In this document: piece by piece, positions 28,601 through 38,405 of the stretch
Layout of the letters: the number at the start of each line of letters is the position of its first letter
How positions within the stretch are numbered: position 1 is the first letter of the stretch
Source of the DNA: Lederbergia wuyishanensis
GTDB lineage: Bacteria > Bacillota > Bacilli > Bacillales > Bacillaceae_C
Direction of reading: 5' to 3'
Length of the DNA stretch: 64,000 nucleotides
Assembly: GCF_022900255.1 (NCBI RefSeq)
Contig: NZ_JALIRM010000001.1
Location: 868,001-932,000, forward strand
The notes under the pieces: generated by a model
Databases searched by the model: none
What the model was told of the DNA's origin: nothing
What the model saw: only the letters and a program-made list of their open reading frames with translations
Made by a program: the position numbers and the translations under genes

Positions 28601-28903
28601 AGTTATTCCTCTTTTCCTTTCTATTTCCTTAATGGTAACATGGAAAAGTTGATATTAAAATGCTTTATTAATAACATCCCTTTTTAGAATGACGTTTATA
28701 TTGGCTAGATTCAAAATTTCAAAATAAGAATTCTCCTACTTTCATACGAAAAGATTATCTGGATTTCGATACTTACAATGATACTTCATGAGACAATAAG
28801 AAAACGCCAAGATTTTAATCTCAGCGTTATTGCAAGTGGCATAATAAATTTTTTTATTAATTACTTACATTATTCTAAATATCTTATTTGGTTCAATGAA
28901 ATG
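28601..28903. other. Intergenic region between prsW and ypdA
   Basis: Apart from the terminator at 28796-28829, nothing gene-like is visible on either strand. The sequence is AT-rich and probably includes the prsW promoter. Confidence 0.5.
28796..28829 (-). terminator. Rho-independent terminator downstream of ypdA
   Basis: AACGCTGAGATT and AATCTTGGCGTT arms (28803-28828) are followed by TTCTTA on the minus strand, 75 bases past the ypdA stop. Confidence 0.8.
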
Positions 28904-29881
28904 TTAGGTAGTTTTCCCATCTAATTTATTTAAAATAGAATTCGCAATAATTCCTCCATGATGTCGTCCATTTTCAATAAAAATTTCATTGGCATCATTC
29001 CCAGCTGCTATAACCCCAGCAATGAAAAGATTTTCAATATTCGTTTCCATTGTTTCTGCGTTAAACAATGGTTTTCCTGAATCAGACTCAATTTCTACAC
29101 CCATTTTTCGAATAAAATTATGATCCGGATGATAGCCTGTCATTGCAAATACAAAGTCATTTTTTATTTCATGTTTTACTGAGTCTACTTCGTAAATTAC
29201 TGATTCTGGCTTAATTTCAACAAGATTCGCATTAAAAATCATATTGATTTCATTGCCTCTGACTAATGCTTGAAATTCGGGTATTATCCATGGTTTTACA
29301 CTTGGAGAATAATCATTACCCCTATAGAGACAAGTCACTTTAGCACCCGCTTTATGTAATTCAAGAGCTGCGTCCACTGCTGAATTCTTTCCGCCAATTA
29401 CTAATACTTCTGTATCGAAATAAGGGTGACCTTCTTTAAAATAATGGAAAACCTTACTTAATTCCTCACCAGGAATTCCCATATAATTAGGATGATCATA
29501 ATAACCTGTTGCAATAACAACGTAATGTGCTTCATAGTTACGTATACTTGTTTTTATTTTAAAAGTATTATTTTCCTTTCTAACACTTTCAACCGTTTCG
29601 AATCGATTGATTCTCAGATTTTTTATCTTTACTACTTCCCGATAATATGTAAGAGCCTGATTTCTTTTAGGCTTCCTTTCAACAGTAATAAATGGAACAT
29701 CTCCAATAGATAATTTTTCACTTGAGCTGAAAAATGTTTGATGTGTTGGATAGTGAAATAATGCATTCACAATATTTCCTTTTTCTATAATTAAAGGGTT
29801 CATTCCAATTTCTTTCAAAGCAATGGCCGCAGCTAGTCCACACGGCCCTCCCCCCACAATAATACAATCTTCACGTTGCAT
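28904..29881 (-). CDS. ypdA: Bacillithiol disulfide reductase YpdA (Bdr)
   Basis: FAD/NADPH-dependent reductase that recycles oxidised bacillithiol to BSH. The FAD-binding motif IIVGGGPCGLAAA includes Cys14, the conserved residue of the YpdA family. The NADPH site is VLVIGGKNSAVDAALELHKAG, and the C-terminal FAD motif is NLFIAGVIAAGNDAN. ATG 29881 follows GAAGGAGAG. The length of 325 residues fits. Its presence predicts bacillithiol synthesis genes elsewhere. In B. subtilis gudB lies between ypdA and ypbH; it is absent here. Confidence 0.93.
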   Translation of the reverse strand: MQREDCIIVGGGPCGLAAAIALKEIGMNPLIIEKGNIVNALFHYPTHQTFFSSSEKLSIGDVPFITVERKPKRNQALTYYREVVKIKNLRINRFETVESVRKENNTFKIKTSIRNYEAHYVVIATGYYDHPNYMGIPGEELSKVFHYFKEGHPYFDTEVLVIGGKNSAVDAALELHKAGAKVTCLYRGNDYSPSVKPWIIPEFQALVRGNEINMIFNANLVEIKPESVIYEVDSVKHEIKNDFVFAMTGYHPDHNFIRKMGVEIESDSGKPLFNAETMETNIENLFIAGVIAAGNDANEIFIENGRHHGGIIANSILNKLDGKTT

Positions 29882-30016
29882 TTGACGACTCTCCTTCTTA
29901 CAAATCAAAGGCTCCTCTAGTAGATTTGTACTTAATGATGTAGCCTTATATTTTCTTTAAAAAATCTCCTATCTATTATGATAGGAGATTTCCAAATATC
30001 GTGCAAAGATTATGAT

Positions 30017-30589
30017 TCAAAAGTAATGATTCAAAGCTTGTATGGCATTATCCTTAATAAGTAATTTTCCATAATCCTCTAAAAACACAATAGGCATATT
30101 TACCAGGTCTCCATATTCCTCACAGATTCCATAAAGAGTGTCTTGTCTAATCCCTTCTTTATTAATAGCCAAAAAGTAATTGGAGTTAAAGAAAAATAAG
30201 GAGCTATGAAGTAATTGAGCATTAAGATTTGAAAGTCTTTTTGCCATTGAAATACAATTTTCAACTTCATCAAACGCAGCAACAATTACATGACCATTAA
30301 CTGAATGATGTTTTTTTTTGTTTTCAGTTGGCGTATCTTTCACGTCTTCTTCATCCAAGGTTAAAATTAATACTAATTCCTTAGACGTTAATGAATATAT
30401 ATCAATTGATACGGCACCGTATGTGTCTAGCTCATATATACGGCTTGCCTCATCAAGCATTTCATCAAACAAGGAATCCCATATGAATGTATCCTTTACC
30501 ATTTCCTCCTGTAAGAATCCTTTACATGATAACTCTTCGAATGAAATGGAATACTTTATTTGATTCGCCGATATGCGCTCCAGCTTCAT
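30017..30589 (-). CDS. ypbH: YpbH, MecA-family adaptor protein
   Basis: Paralogue of MecA, the adaptor that delivers proteins to ClpCP. The N-terminal substrate-binding domain begins MKLERISANQIKYSISFEEL, typical of the family. A short variable linker (about 85-97, Lys-rich) separates it from the C-terminal ClpC-binding domain ending near FLEDYGKLLI. The length of 190 fits YpbH. It lies between ypdA and ypbG, which supports YpbH rather than MecA itself. Confidence 0.87.
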   Translation of the reverse strand: MKLERISANQIKYSISFEELSCKGFLQEEMVKDTFIWDSLFDEMLDEASRIYELDTYGAVSIDIYSLTSKELVLILTLDEEDVKDTPTENKKKHHSVNGHVIVAAFDEVENCISMAKRLSNLNAQLLHSSLFFFNSNYFLAINKEGIRQDTLYGICEEYGDLVNMPIVFLEDYGKLLIKDNAIQALNHYF

Positions 30590-30658
30590 GAAACCGCCCC
30601 CTGAATGTTGCTCTTACCCCATTGTATGAAAGAGGTGTTGGATGGTTCATGGTAATGG

Positions 30659-31432
30659 TCAATCAGAATTCTCACTTTTAATTGTAATTAAATGGGTTTC
30701 TGCATTAGCACCCAGTCTAAGCGGCACAAGAGTCGTACCATATCCATTGCTGATGAGATGGATCGTGTCCTCCACTTTTTTAATTCCACCTTTTTTGTAT
30801 GGACCCATTCCGAAAATTCTAATTTGCCCACCGTGAGTATGACCACTTAATATTAGAGATATTTTTTGAATCTCAGGTACCATATGAACGGTCTCTGGAT
30901 TATGGCAAATTAAAATATTAAACGAATCCTCATTAATTTTTTCCATAAATAAATCAAGTTCGGGTAATTCTTGAGAAAAGTCATCTAAACCTATTAGTGC
31001 AATTTTTTTGCCATTTTCTTTTATGTAATAAACCGAATTTAAAAGTTCGTTAATACCTTTTGAGTGAAAAGCTTTTCGTAATAAAGAAGGGTCCATTTCG
31101 TAATCATTGTTTCCCCATACAAAGAAAACGGGGGCTATACTTTTAAGTTTTACTAAATTATTAGTTACCCTTGAGAGAGAAACTCCCTTTTCAGTTAAAT
31201 CGCCACCAATTATAACTATATCCGTTTTTCCTTTAATCTGATCTAAAATATACGCACTAATATCACGCTTATGGATATCAGAAATAAAAAAGATTCGGAA
31301 CGAGCCTATTTCTTTAGGGAAGTTTGAAAAATGAAAAGTTTCAAATTTAATATCATCCCTAAATGCTTTACGATACATATAAAGGATAAGAATTACCGCA
31401 AAAATAGCTACAGCGATAATAATAATCTCCAT
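30659..31432 (-). CDS. ypbG: YpbG, membrane-anchored metallophosphoesterase
   Basis: Calcineurin-like phosphoesterase with an N-terminal membrane anchor (about 3-22). The five metal-site blocks are visible: FISDIHKRD, IIGGDLTEKG, VWGNNDYE, ICHNPE and LSGHTHGGQ. The substrate is unknown. ATG 31432 follows GGTGATGTT. The gene is divergent from cotJABC and downstream of nothing else on its strand, so it probably has its own promoter in 31433-31510. Confidence 0.9.
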   Translation of the reverse strand: MEIIIIAVAIFAVILILYMYRKAFRDDIKFETFHFSNFPKEIGSFRIFFISDIHKRDISAYILDQIKGKTDIVIIGGDLTEKGVSLSRVTNNLVKLKSIAPVFFVWGNNDYEMDPSLLRKAFHSKGINELLNSVYYIKENGKKIALIGLDDFSQELPELDLFMEKINEDSFNILICHNPETVHMVPEIQKISLILSGHTHGGQIRIFGMGPYKKGGIKKVEDTIHLISNGYGTTLVPLRLGANAETHLITIKSENSD

Positions 31433-31514
31433 AACATCACCTTATTTCCTTTTGGGATAATAAGAATTATATCATGTTCGTTAGTTTATATCTTAATTCT
31501 ATTGTTGCCTATTC

Positions 31515-31543
31515 GAATTAAGACGAGTAATAATTCATACAAT
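31515..31543 (+). promoter_or_regulatory. Candidate SigE promoter of cotJABC
   Basis: CATACAAT (31536-31543) matches the SigE -10 consensus exactly. GAATTAA (31515-31521), 14 bases upstream, is a partial -35 match. SigE control of cotJ is known in B. subtilis. It is followed by GGGAGG before the cotJA ATG. Confidence 0.65.
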
Positions 31544-31572
31544 GGAATGATGACAGTTTAGGGAGGTATTGT

Positions 31573-31803
31573 ATGCCAAGTTTTTATAAATCTTACATGC
31601 CTTATATAAGCCCTTTTGACCCTTGTCCCCCAATAACCGTTAAAACATTTTCCACTCCACCTAATTTATACATGGGATTTCAACCACCAAATTTACCACA
31701 ATTCTCACCGAGGGAAGCGTTAAAAAAGGGTACTCTATGGAAAGCTTTCTATGATCCTTATTATAGTCCTTATGAAAGGGCAAGGGAGGAAGCAGACTCA
31801 TGA
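31573..31803 (+). CDS. cotJA: Spore coat protein CotJA
   Basis: A 76-residue proline- and tyrosine-rich coat-associated protein (MPSFYKSYMPYISPFDPCPP; YDPYYSPYERAREEAD), needed in B. subtilis to assemble CotJC into the spore. ATG 31573 follows GGGAGGTATTGT. Its stop overlaps the cotJB start by four bases (ATGA). This is one of the few plus-strand groups in the window. Confidence 0.95.
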   Translation: MPSFYKSYMPYISPFDPCPPITVKTFSTPPNLYMGFQPPNLPQFSPREALKKGTLWKAFYDPYYSPYERAREEADS

Positions 31804-32060
31804 AGCAGTTGCCTCAAAGATATTATGAATTAATGGAAGAACTACAGGCGGTTGATTTCGTAATAGTAGAATTAACATTGTATTTGGATACACATCCAAA
31901 CGACCACGAAGCAATCCAACAATATAATGCATATGTCCAAACGAGACAAAAAGTAAAACAGCAATTTGAACAAGAATTTGGGGCACTGACAAGCTTCGGT
32001 GGCAGCTATTCAAAATACCCATGGGATTGGAAAGAAGCTCCGTGGCCATGGCAAGTGTAA
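31800..32060 (+). CDS. cotJB: Spore coat protein CotJB
   Basis: An 86-residue helical protein of the CotJB family (LPQRYYELMEELQAVDFVIV; ALTSFGGSYSKYPWDWKEAP WPWQV tail). Its exact role in the inner coat is not known. It is the middle gene of cotJABC and overlaps cotJA, so translation is likely coupled. Confidence 0.95.
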   Translation: MKQLPQRYYELMEELQAVDFVIVELTLYLDTHPNDHEAIQQYNAYVQTRQKVKQQFEQEFGALTSFGGSYSKYPWDWKEAPWPWQV

Positions 32061-32111
32061 AAAAACATGTAGGGAGATTATTCACATTTATGGTAGGAGG
32101 GGATAGTCTAT

Positions 32112-32681
32112 ATGTGGGTGTATGAAAAGAAACTTCAATATCCCGTAAGAGTTAGTCAATGTAATCCGATGCTCGCAAAATTTCTAATAGAACAATATGG
32201 AGGAGCCGATGGAGAGCTTGCTGCAGCTCTCCGTTATTTAAATCAACGTTATACCATTCCAGATAAAGTTATAGGGTTATTAACTGACATTGGAACTGAA
32301 GAATTTGCTCATTTAGAAATGATTGCCACAATGGTTTATAAACTAACAAAAGACGCCACGCCCGAACAAATGAAAGAAGCTGGATTAGGTGCCCATTATG
32401 CAAATCATGAAAAAGCACTCTATTACGAAAATGCAGGTGGGGTTCCATGGACTGCCACATATATCCAAGCTAAAGGAGATCCAATTGCTGATTTATATGA
32501 AGATATTGCAGCGGAGGAAAAAGCAAGGGCAACATACCAGTGGATCATTAATATGAGTGATGATCCAGATTTGAATGACAGCCTTCGATTCTTAAGAGAA
32601 AGAGAAATTATCCATTCGCAACGGTTTAGGGAAGCCGTGGAAATACTGAAAGAGGAAAGAGATAAAAAACATATATTTTAA
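32112..32681 (+). CDS. cotJC: Spore coat protein CotJC (manganese catalase family)
   Basis: A 189-residue four-helix-bundle protein of the manganese-catalase family incorporated in the spore coat. Metal-ligand type Glu/His residues occur in GGADGELAAALRYL, IGTEEFAHLEMI, YEDIAAEEKARATYQW and REREIIHSQRF. The ATG follows GGTAGGAGGGG within 15 bases. It closes the cotJ operon, and a hairpin follows at 32710. Confidence 0.96.
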   Translation: MWVYEKKLQYPVRVSQCNPMLAKFLIEQYGGADGELAAALRYLNQRYTIPDKVIGLLTDIGTEEFAHLEMIATMVYKLTKDATPEQMKEAGLGAHYANHEKALYYENAGGVPWTATYIQAKGDPIADLYEDIAAEEKARATYQWIINMSDDPDLNDSLRFLREREIIHSQRFREAVEILKEERDKKHIF

Positions 32682-32709
32682 AAATCTTCTTGTCTATGTT
32701 CATATACTT

Positions 32710-32745
32710 AAACACACCGTTTGGAGCTTTACAAGCGGTGTGTTA
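32710..32745 (+). terminator. Hairpin after cotJC, probable terminator
   Basis: AACACACCG and CGGTGTGTT arms extended by TTTG/CAAG pairing give a long stem. The trailing tract (ACATTTATC) is poor in T, so termination strength is uncertain. Confidence 0.6.
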
Positions 32746-32891
32746 CATTTATCAATAAACGGAAAATTGGTAAAAGATGAAATCATTATATACTAGTTCT
32801 AATATATTGCACTTTTGCTTTTGTCATGTTAGATATAGTTACTATCTTTTTGTCTATTCCATTAACCCAAGAAGTATATAAATAACCCCAT

Positions 32892-33490
32892 TTACAGATA
32901 ATAGGTGATTTTTTTGAGGTTTTTTACTGCATTTTCAGTTCGAATATCGTAAATTCCATCAATAGGTCCTTGATATAAACCCATACCTTTTAGCCGTTCT
33001 TGTACGAGCTGAACTAAATTTCCCTTTGAACCTACTGAAAGATTTTTATACTCCCCTTTTCCACTTCCAGTGATTGGCCCATCAATGTGAACTTTCGCTC
33101 CTCTGGGAATTATTTCATACAATTGTTCAACATCTTCATTCCGCATCCTAATACAGCCGCTACTTACGCTTTGACCAATAAATCTTGGTTTATTAGTCCG
33201 ATGAATCCCAACATGCCCCAGGTACAGTCATCCCTAGCCATCTTGTACCAAAGCCTCCACCCCACGATTTTGCTTTAATTTACTTAGAATATGCCAATCG
33301 GTGTAGGTGATGAATCTGTTCCAGATGCAATCGGGTATCTTTTATTACTTCCTCTTTTTCTATCATTAAAAGTTCATTTGACCACAAATCTATTTTTATA
33401 AAAATGTTTTCTTTGCTTTCCGCATACATATTTTTATTTGGATTTAGCAATAAAAAAAGGACAAAAAAAAAACAATGAGTGAATTTTCAT
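32892..33490 (-). pseudogene. Decayed L,D-transpeptidase (YkuD-type) gene with several frameshifts
   Basis: Protein-like segments lie in order but in different frames. A start MKIHSLFFF at 33490 breaks in a ten-T tract (33464-33473); one T fewer restores a signal peptide. IKIDLWSNELLMIEKEEVIK follows. Next comes RYPIASGTDSSPTPIGIF after a shift, then GGGFGTRWLGMTVP. Finally IHRTNKPRFIGQSV leads into SSGCIRMRNEDVEQLYEIIP, which carries the catalytic His and the SxGCIR cysteine motif. A C-terminal peptidoglycan-binding-like stretch (VGSKGNLVQLVQERLKGMGL) remains open to 32892. At least four shifts make expression of a functional enzyme very unlikely. Confidence 0.85.
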
Positions 33491-33578
33491 AAGACATACT
33501 CAATCCTAATCAATATCTTTACTCTTATTGTTTCATATTTTGTCGATTTTACGTAAAAACCTGACTTTCAAAATAAAC

Positions 33579-34034
33579 TCATTTACTTTGATGGTATAAA
33601 TTAATATCGTATTTATTTTTCATCTGTTCAAATACTCTATGCCTTTGTTTCCATTTGTCGTCTTTCCATAAGTCTTTGCTTTTATCAATGATTTCACATC
33701 TTAATGCGTGATATTCCTTTTCATATTTTTCTTTTTTTTCAAAAATCACTTTTACTGAACCAAACAAAGTAAAGGCAACGAAAAAGAGAGTTAAAAAGTG
33801 GTTTTTCTTTATAAATATAGAAAAAGTGTCAAGTATGGAATTAGTACTTGTCTCAATCGTTGTTCTATAAAAAAAATAAAAAACGAATAATCCAAATACA
33901 AAGGCGGTTGTAAGCATAAGAAAATGTAAATTTTTATATCGGTTATATTTAATCCTTTTGTTAATTAAATTTTGTAGCATTTGTTTTGTCGTTTGATCGG
34001 TATGATCACCTAAATCCACCAAAAATTGTTCCAT
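33579..34034 (-). CDS. ypbF: YpbF, DUF2663 membrane protein
   Basis: About 151 residues with two transmembrane segments (roughly 38-56 and 80-97) and a charged C-terminal cytoplasmic region rich in Lys, Glu and Trp. It matches YpbF by position downstream of ypbE and by topology. ATG 34034 follows GGAAGGTGAATTG. No activity is known. Confidence 0.75.
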   Translation of the reverse strand: MEQFLVDLGDHTDQTTKQMLQNLINKRIKYNRYKNLHFLMLTTAFVFGLFVFYFFYRTTIETSTNSILDTFSIFIKKNHFLTLFFVAFTLFGSVKVIFEKKEKYEKEYHALRCEIIDKSKDLWKDDKWKQRHRVFEQMKNKYDINLYHQSK

Positions 34035-34098
34035 CAATTCACCTTCCGACATCTAGTCCATATTAGATAATATGAACTAGATAGCCGAAGTATGACCA

Positions 34099-34812
34099 TT
34101 ACGGAAGAGGGATTTTTAAGGTTTGGCCTTCTTTAATTTCATTAGCAGTGATTCCATTCGCAGCTTTTATTTTTTCAATCCCGCTTTGGCTTTTATAATA
34201 GTTCATGGAAATTCTAAAAAGTGTTTCCCCTTTTTTTACAGTATGGTAAACTACTTTTCCTTCTTCTTGCTGTACCTCTTCATTCTTTTTATATTGTTCT
34301 ACTTTATCGCTTTGGTTATCAGTCTGATTTTCAGGTGATTTTTGATCAATAGGTTTTTGATCATCAACTTTTGGCTCTTCAGGTAATTTGTCCTCTTCTT
34401 TTTGCTCAGCATCAGTATTTTTTGATCCATTGTCATAAGTATTCTCTTCATCTTCTTTTTTATCGTCCACTACAACTGGAGTTTTTGATGAATCTTTATG
34501 ATCGATTGACGTGTCATTACTATTATCTTCCTCAAAGGATATTTCTTCTCCTACTCCGTTTGCAGAAGTAGAAGTAGGTATATTTTCTTTATTAAATAAA
34601 TAGACTGCATATGCACCAGGAAGTAAAAGAAGAATAACAAGCAAAATGAGCGGAATAGAAAGTCTAACTTTCTTTTGCATTGGCTGCTCTTCATCACTGC
34701 TTCTTTTATTTTTTCTTTTTCGATTTCTATGACCGTGGACTTCCATCCTTGATGGAAGTTTATTTACAAGCTCGTCTGAATCGCGTTGCATTTCTTTTTC
34801 AAAATTTGACAT
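34099..34812 (-). CDS. ypbE: YpbE, membrane protein with C-terminal LysM domain
   Basis: A 237-residue bitopic protein. It has a basic cytoplasmic N-terminus (RNRKRKNKRSSDEE), one membrane helix (about 52-70), a long acidic disordered spacer dominated by Asp, Glu, Lys, Asn and Gln, and a C-terminal LysM domain (VVYHTVKKGETLFRISMNYY to the end) that should bind peptidoglycan. ATG 34812 follows GAAGGGAATATAAA. It follows ypbD in the recQ cluster. Confidence 0.88.
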   Translation of the reverse strand: MSNFEKEMQRDSDELVNKLPSRMEVHGHRNRKRKNKRSSDEEQPMQKKVRLSIPLILLVILLLLPGAYAVYLFNKENIPTSTSANGVGEEISFEEDNSNDTSIDHKDSSKTPVVVDDKKEDEENTYDNGSKNTDAEQKEEDKLPEEPKVDDQKPIDQKSPENQTDNQSDKVEQYKKNEEVQQEEGKVVYHTVKKGETLFRISMNYYKSQSGIEKIKAANGITANEIKEGQTLKIPLP

Positions 34813-34828
34813 TTTATATTCCCTTCTC

Positions 34829-35416
34829 TTAATCATTATGGATGGAATTACGACTCATTTTAACTCCTAACAGAAAATCAATCGTAAAATGCATGAGTAT
34901 TACTGGTAGAATTTGATGATTGGACCATTCGTATAAGAGGCCAATCCAAATGCTTAATAAACATACATTTAACAATAAGTACCAATTTGATAAATACCGA
35001 ATATGAACGAGTGCAAATGTGATACTAGCAATCCAAAAACCGAAATTTGTTTGTATTACTCCACGGAATAACATTTCTTCCGCAAAAGCGATTAATATGG
35101 AAAGTAAACCAATTTTCCATATTGGCATATCGGAAAAAATCTTTTCATTAATTCCACCATCATCATAATATTCACTGGGAACTTTTTTCATTAATAACAA
35201 ATCAAATATAACAACAGCTAAACCGCTGCAAATACCGAAAATAATCCAAACATTCTCCCATTGAAATAAGTTTAAAAATGCTGACATATCCGAAAAAAAT
35301 ATCCAACTTAGGAAAGAGGCTAATACCACCAGTAGCAATTGTGTCAGAAGTAAATGAAAAACAAGTTCTTTACCAGTTAAATGCTTTGCGATTTCTGCTT
35401 GTCTATTTTTTTTCAT
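34829..35416 (-). CDS. ypbD: YpbD, CPBP-family intramembrane metalloprotease
   Basis: Abi/CPBP family protein of 195 residues with about six membrane helices. Motif 1 [12 protein letters not shown], motif 2 [14 protein letters not shown] and motif 3 [12 protein letters not shown] carry the Glu and His residues of the family. The target is unknown. ATG 35416 overlaps the recQ stop by four bases. Confidence 0.9.
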   Translation of the reverse strand: MKKNRQAEIAKHLTGKELVFHLLLTQLLLVVLASFLSWIFFSDMSAFLNLFQWENVWIIFGICSGLAVVIFDLLLMKKVPSEYYDDGGINEKIFSDMPIWKIGLLSILIAFAEEMLFRGVIQTNFGFWIASITFALVHIRYLSNWYLLLNVCLLSIWIGLLYEWSNHQILPVILMHFTIDFLLGVKMSRNSIHND

Positions 35417-36864
35417 ACTGTTTCGCTTTCTAGGAGCAATAATTGTTGCAGTCTATTTTCCCAAGAATAATGAACCGAATTTTGGTTGATTTTCTTTTTT
35501 TCTTGAAAGTCTTTAAGATTGATTTTACATACATCACAGCAATTTGAAGGAGTTTGGATTAATTTTTCGTTAAAATAAGTCATAATACGGTTTCTCCTAC
35601 ACTCGTTGGAATGTACCCACTTCATTAAGTGTTGAAATTTATTTACTTTAAGTAAATATCTATTTTGTCTTATTTCTTTTACTCGCTCAATCTCTAAATT
35701 GGATGAGTGATAAAACTTTAAAAATCGGTATTGGGTTTCAGTTAAATTATGTTCCACTTGCATTTGTTCATAGCTTTGATTTGGCAATGAATAAAATGAT
35801 TCTATTTGTGAAAAGCTTGGGAGCTCATTTTCAATTAGTTGAATCTGCAATGCATCATCTCCGCTGCAATACAACATGATTGCAATGCATGGTTCCCCGT
35901 CTCTGCCGGCTCTTCCAATTTCCTGTAAATATGATTCTATTTGTCCAGGTACATGATAGTGGATTATAAATCTAAGATCGTTCTTATTAATTCCCATTCC
36001 AAAAGCGCTTGTGGCACATACAATATTTATTTGGCCATATAAAAATTGTTGTTGGATCAATATCCGTTGCTCTTGTTCCATTCCACCGTGATATGCAGCC
36101 GTATTGAGAAAGCCATTTTGACGTAAATAATCTACCGTTTCCTCGGCAAGCCTCTTGCTGGAAAAATAAATGACACCCGGCTTTTCTAAAAATCTAACTA
36201 ATTCAATTAACCTTTGTCTTTTCTCTATGTGACTTTCACATTTTTCAACAACTAAACTAATATTTGGCCTATCTACAGAATAAATAAATTCTTTCGGATT
36301 ATTTAAATGTAAATATTGTTTAATATCATTCCGTACTTCTTTCGTAGCGGTTGCGGTTAATGCCAGAACTGGAGCATCTTCTAGTTTTGATCTAATAGAT
36401 CCAAGATTTAAATAATCAGGACGAAAATCATGTCCCCACTGAGAAATACAGTGTGCTTCATCTATTACGAATAAAGATATGCGGATTGATTGAAGCTTTT
36501 CTATAATATATTCCGAACCTAACATTTCTGGTGAAATGTATATGAATCGGTAACGAGAGAGATTTTGTAATACATTATTCCGTTCTTTTATGTTTAAAAA
36601 AGAGTTAAGTGCTACTGCCCTCTTTTCTCCAATCATTCTGAGTTGTTCAACTTGATCCTGCATCAAAGAAATTAAAGGAGAAACAACTAGAACTGTTCCT
36701 TTTAAAACATATCCAGGCAGTTGATAGCAAAGAGACTTTCCTGTTCCAGTAGGAAGCATCGCTAACACATCTGAATTTTCTAATATTGCGTCAATAATCT
36801 CTTCTTGCCCACTTCTAAACGATGTAAATCCAAATATCTTTTTTAAAGTTTCTTCTTTATTCAC
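35413..36864 (-). CDS. recQ: ATP-dependent DNA helicase RecQ (RecS type)
   Basis: Superfamily 2 3'-5' helicase of 483 residues. Visible motifs are [13 protein letters not shown], Walker [39 protein letters not shown], and the C-terminal helicase motifs [21 protein letters not shown] and [13 protein letters not shown] zinc-binding cluster follows ([17 protein letters not shown]). It lacks an HRDC domain, like the short RecQ paralogue of B. subtilis. It overlaps ypbB and ypbD by four bases each, indicating translational coupling. Confidence 0.95.
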   Translation of the reverse strand: MNKEETLKKIFGFTSFRSGQEEIIDAILENSDVLAMLPTGTGKSLCYQLPGYVLKGTVLVVSPLISLMQDQVEQLRMIGEKRAVALNSFLNIKERNNVLQNLSRYRFIYISPEMLGSEYIIEKLQSIRISLFVIDEAHCISQWGHDFRPDYLNLGSIRSKLEDAPVLALTATATKEVRNDIKQYLHLNNPKEFIYSVDRPNISLVVEKCESHIEKRQRLIELVRFLEKPGVIYFSSKRLAEETVDYLRQNGFLNTAAYHGGMEQEQRILIQQQFLYGQINIVCATSAFGMGINKNDLRFIIHYHVPGQIESYLQEIGRAGRDGEPCIAIMLYCSGDDALQIQLIENELPSFSQIESFYSLPNQSYEQMQVEHNLTETQYRFLKFYHSSNLEIERVKEIRQNRYLLKVNKFQHLMKWVHSNECRRNRIMTYFNEKLIQTPSNCCDVCKINLKDFQEKKKINQNSVHYSWENRLQQLLLLESETV

Positions 36865-37916
36865 ATTTTTTCACCTGCCTTCGCGAGTACTAGGCGAATC
36901 TGAAAATAGGAGCTATTTTTCACTTTTTCTTTTATTGGTTTTAGTTTTTTTTGGCCAAGTTGTTTTGCCGTTTCTAATATTTCTATTGCCTGTTTTTCTT
37001 CAACAAATGGCTCAATAGAAAATTGAGAATCCATTAAAGCAATTTCAATAATATGATCTTCTACTGTACCTTCTTTAATATTTCTCATATTTGCAATTTG
37101 AGAAATTGTATAATCTTGTTTTAGTAATTTGTATGTACGAACTGTTGAATTGGTAAGCTGTAAGTGTCTATAAATGTCAGAAGTTAAAGAATATAAAATT
37201 GGATATTGGTCTTTTGCCGCAATAACCTTCTGAACCAGGTAATGCACCCCATTTAAAAATCGGAAATATAATTCTAATTCCTCTAGACCAAAAAGAACAG
37301 AAACTTGTTTTTGGGTTAGACCAATCATTTCAAATCCACTAAGTCGTGAAACTATAAAATATGGATCCTCCGGAAAATCATTAGAAAACACATCGTGTAA
37401 TTCAACATATAATTCTTTGGAAATCTGCAAGCGATCACCGCTATATGTTGCAAAAAAGTTTCTTACCCAAGCAAGTATTTCTTCGTCCCGCTGAATAGGG
37501 AAATAACGATTTACAGAATGATTAATATGAGATAATACTTGGACGAACAACGTTAATCTTTTCCAAAAGTGAATGGAAGTATCTTGAAATTTCCATCCGT
37601 GAATGTACTTTAATTCCTTCCGTTCTTCGAAGTAATGAAAATACGCTTGCTTTCCTTCTTCAGTTACTACACACTTTGCTTTCTCTTCTTGGAGTGATAT
37701 ATATGTTTTTTTACAAAGTTCTTGAATATAAATGTTAAATTGCTGTCTTTTTAACCCCGGCAGCGTTTTAAAAAGGTGAGATAATTGGTATAAATGAGCA
37801 TCTTGAATTGTCTGGGAGGATTTCTTTCCTGCAAGTAAATGATATACTGAGTACACTGTTCGTTCACCATTTATTGAATCCAAACATCTTAATATCAAAG
37901 CATGCAAAAAAGTCAT
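36861..37916 (-). CDS. ypbB: YpbB, helix-turn-helix protein upstream of recQ
   Basis: About 351 residues, soluble, with a C-terminal helix-turn-helix region ([33 protein letters not shown]) typical of the HTH_40 domain found in proteins partnered with RecQ helicases. The N-terminal part is helical and unassigned. ATG 37916 follows GGAGAAGC. It overlaps recQ by four bases. A role as a RecQ-associated regulator or loader is inference from context. Confidence 0.85.
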   Translation of the reverse strand: MTFLHALILRCLDSINGERTVYSVYHLLAGKKSSQTIQDAHLYQLSHLFKTLPGLKRQQFNIYIQELCKKTYISLQEEKAKCVVTEEGKQAYFHYFEERKELKYIHGWKFQDTSIHFWKRLTLFVQVLSHINHSVNRYFPIQRDEEILAWVRNFFATYSGDRLQISKELYVELHDVFSNDFPEDPYFIVSRLSGFEMIGLTQKQVSVLFGLEELELYFRFLNGVHYLVQKVIAAKDQYPILYSLTSDIYRHLQLTNSTVRTYKLLKQDYTISQIANMRNIKEGTVEDHIIEIALMDSQFSIEPFVEEKQAIEILETAKQLGQKKLKPIKEKVKNSSYFQIRLVLAKAGEKM

Positions 37917-38116
37917 AATTAAGCTTCTCCTCATAACTTTTGTCTCTATATTTTACCATGTATTCTTTTTTTCGACTATGTTTACATTTTTATGATCTAA
38001 TTCGACAATGCTCTAGATGTTCCCATTTCCATATTGGTTGAAAAGTCATCTTAAGAGACTTAAAATATATATGTAGTTAAACCATTAGTGCTTTTTTGAT
38101 TGCAGATGAGGATTAG

Positions 38117-38375
<259 letters not shown>

Positions 38376-38377
<2 letters not shown>

Positions 38378-38404
38378 GAGATGCAAATATGCATCTCCTT
38401 TTGT
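38376..38404 (+). terminator. Rho-independent terminator between fer and ribU
   Basis: A perfect GGAGATGCA/TGCATCTCC stem is followed on the plus strand by TTTTG. The convergent ribU may also use it. Confidence 0.85.
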
Positions 38405-38405
38405 A

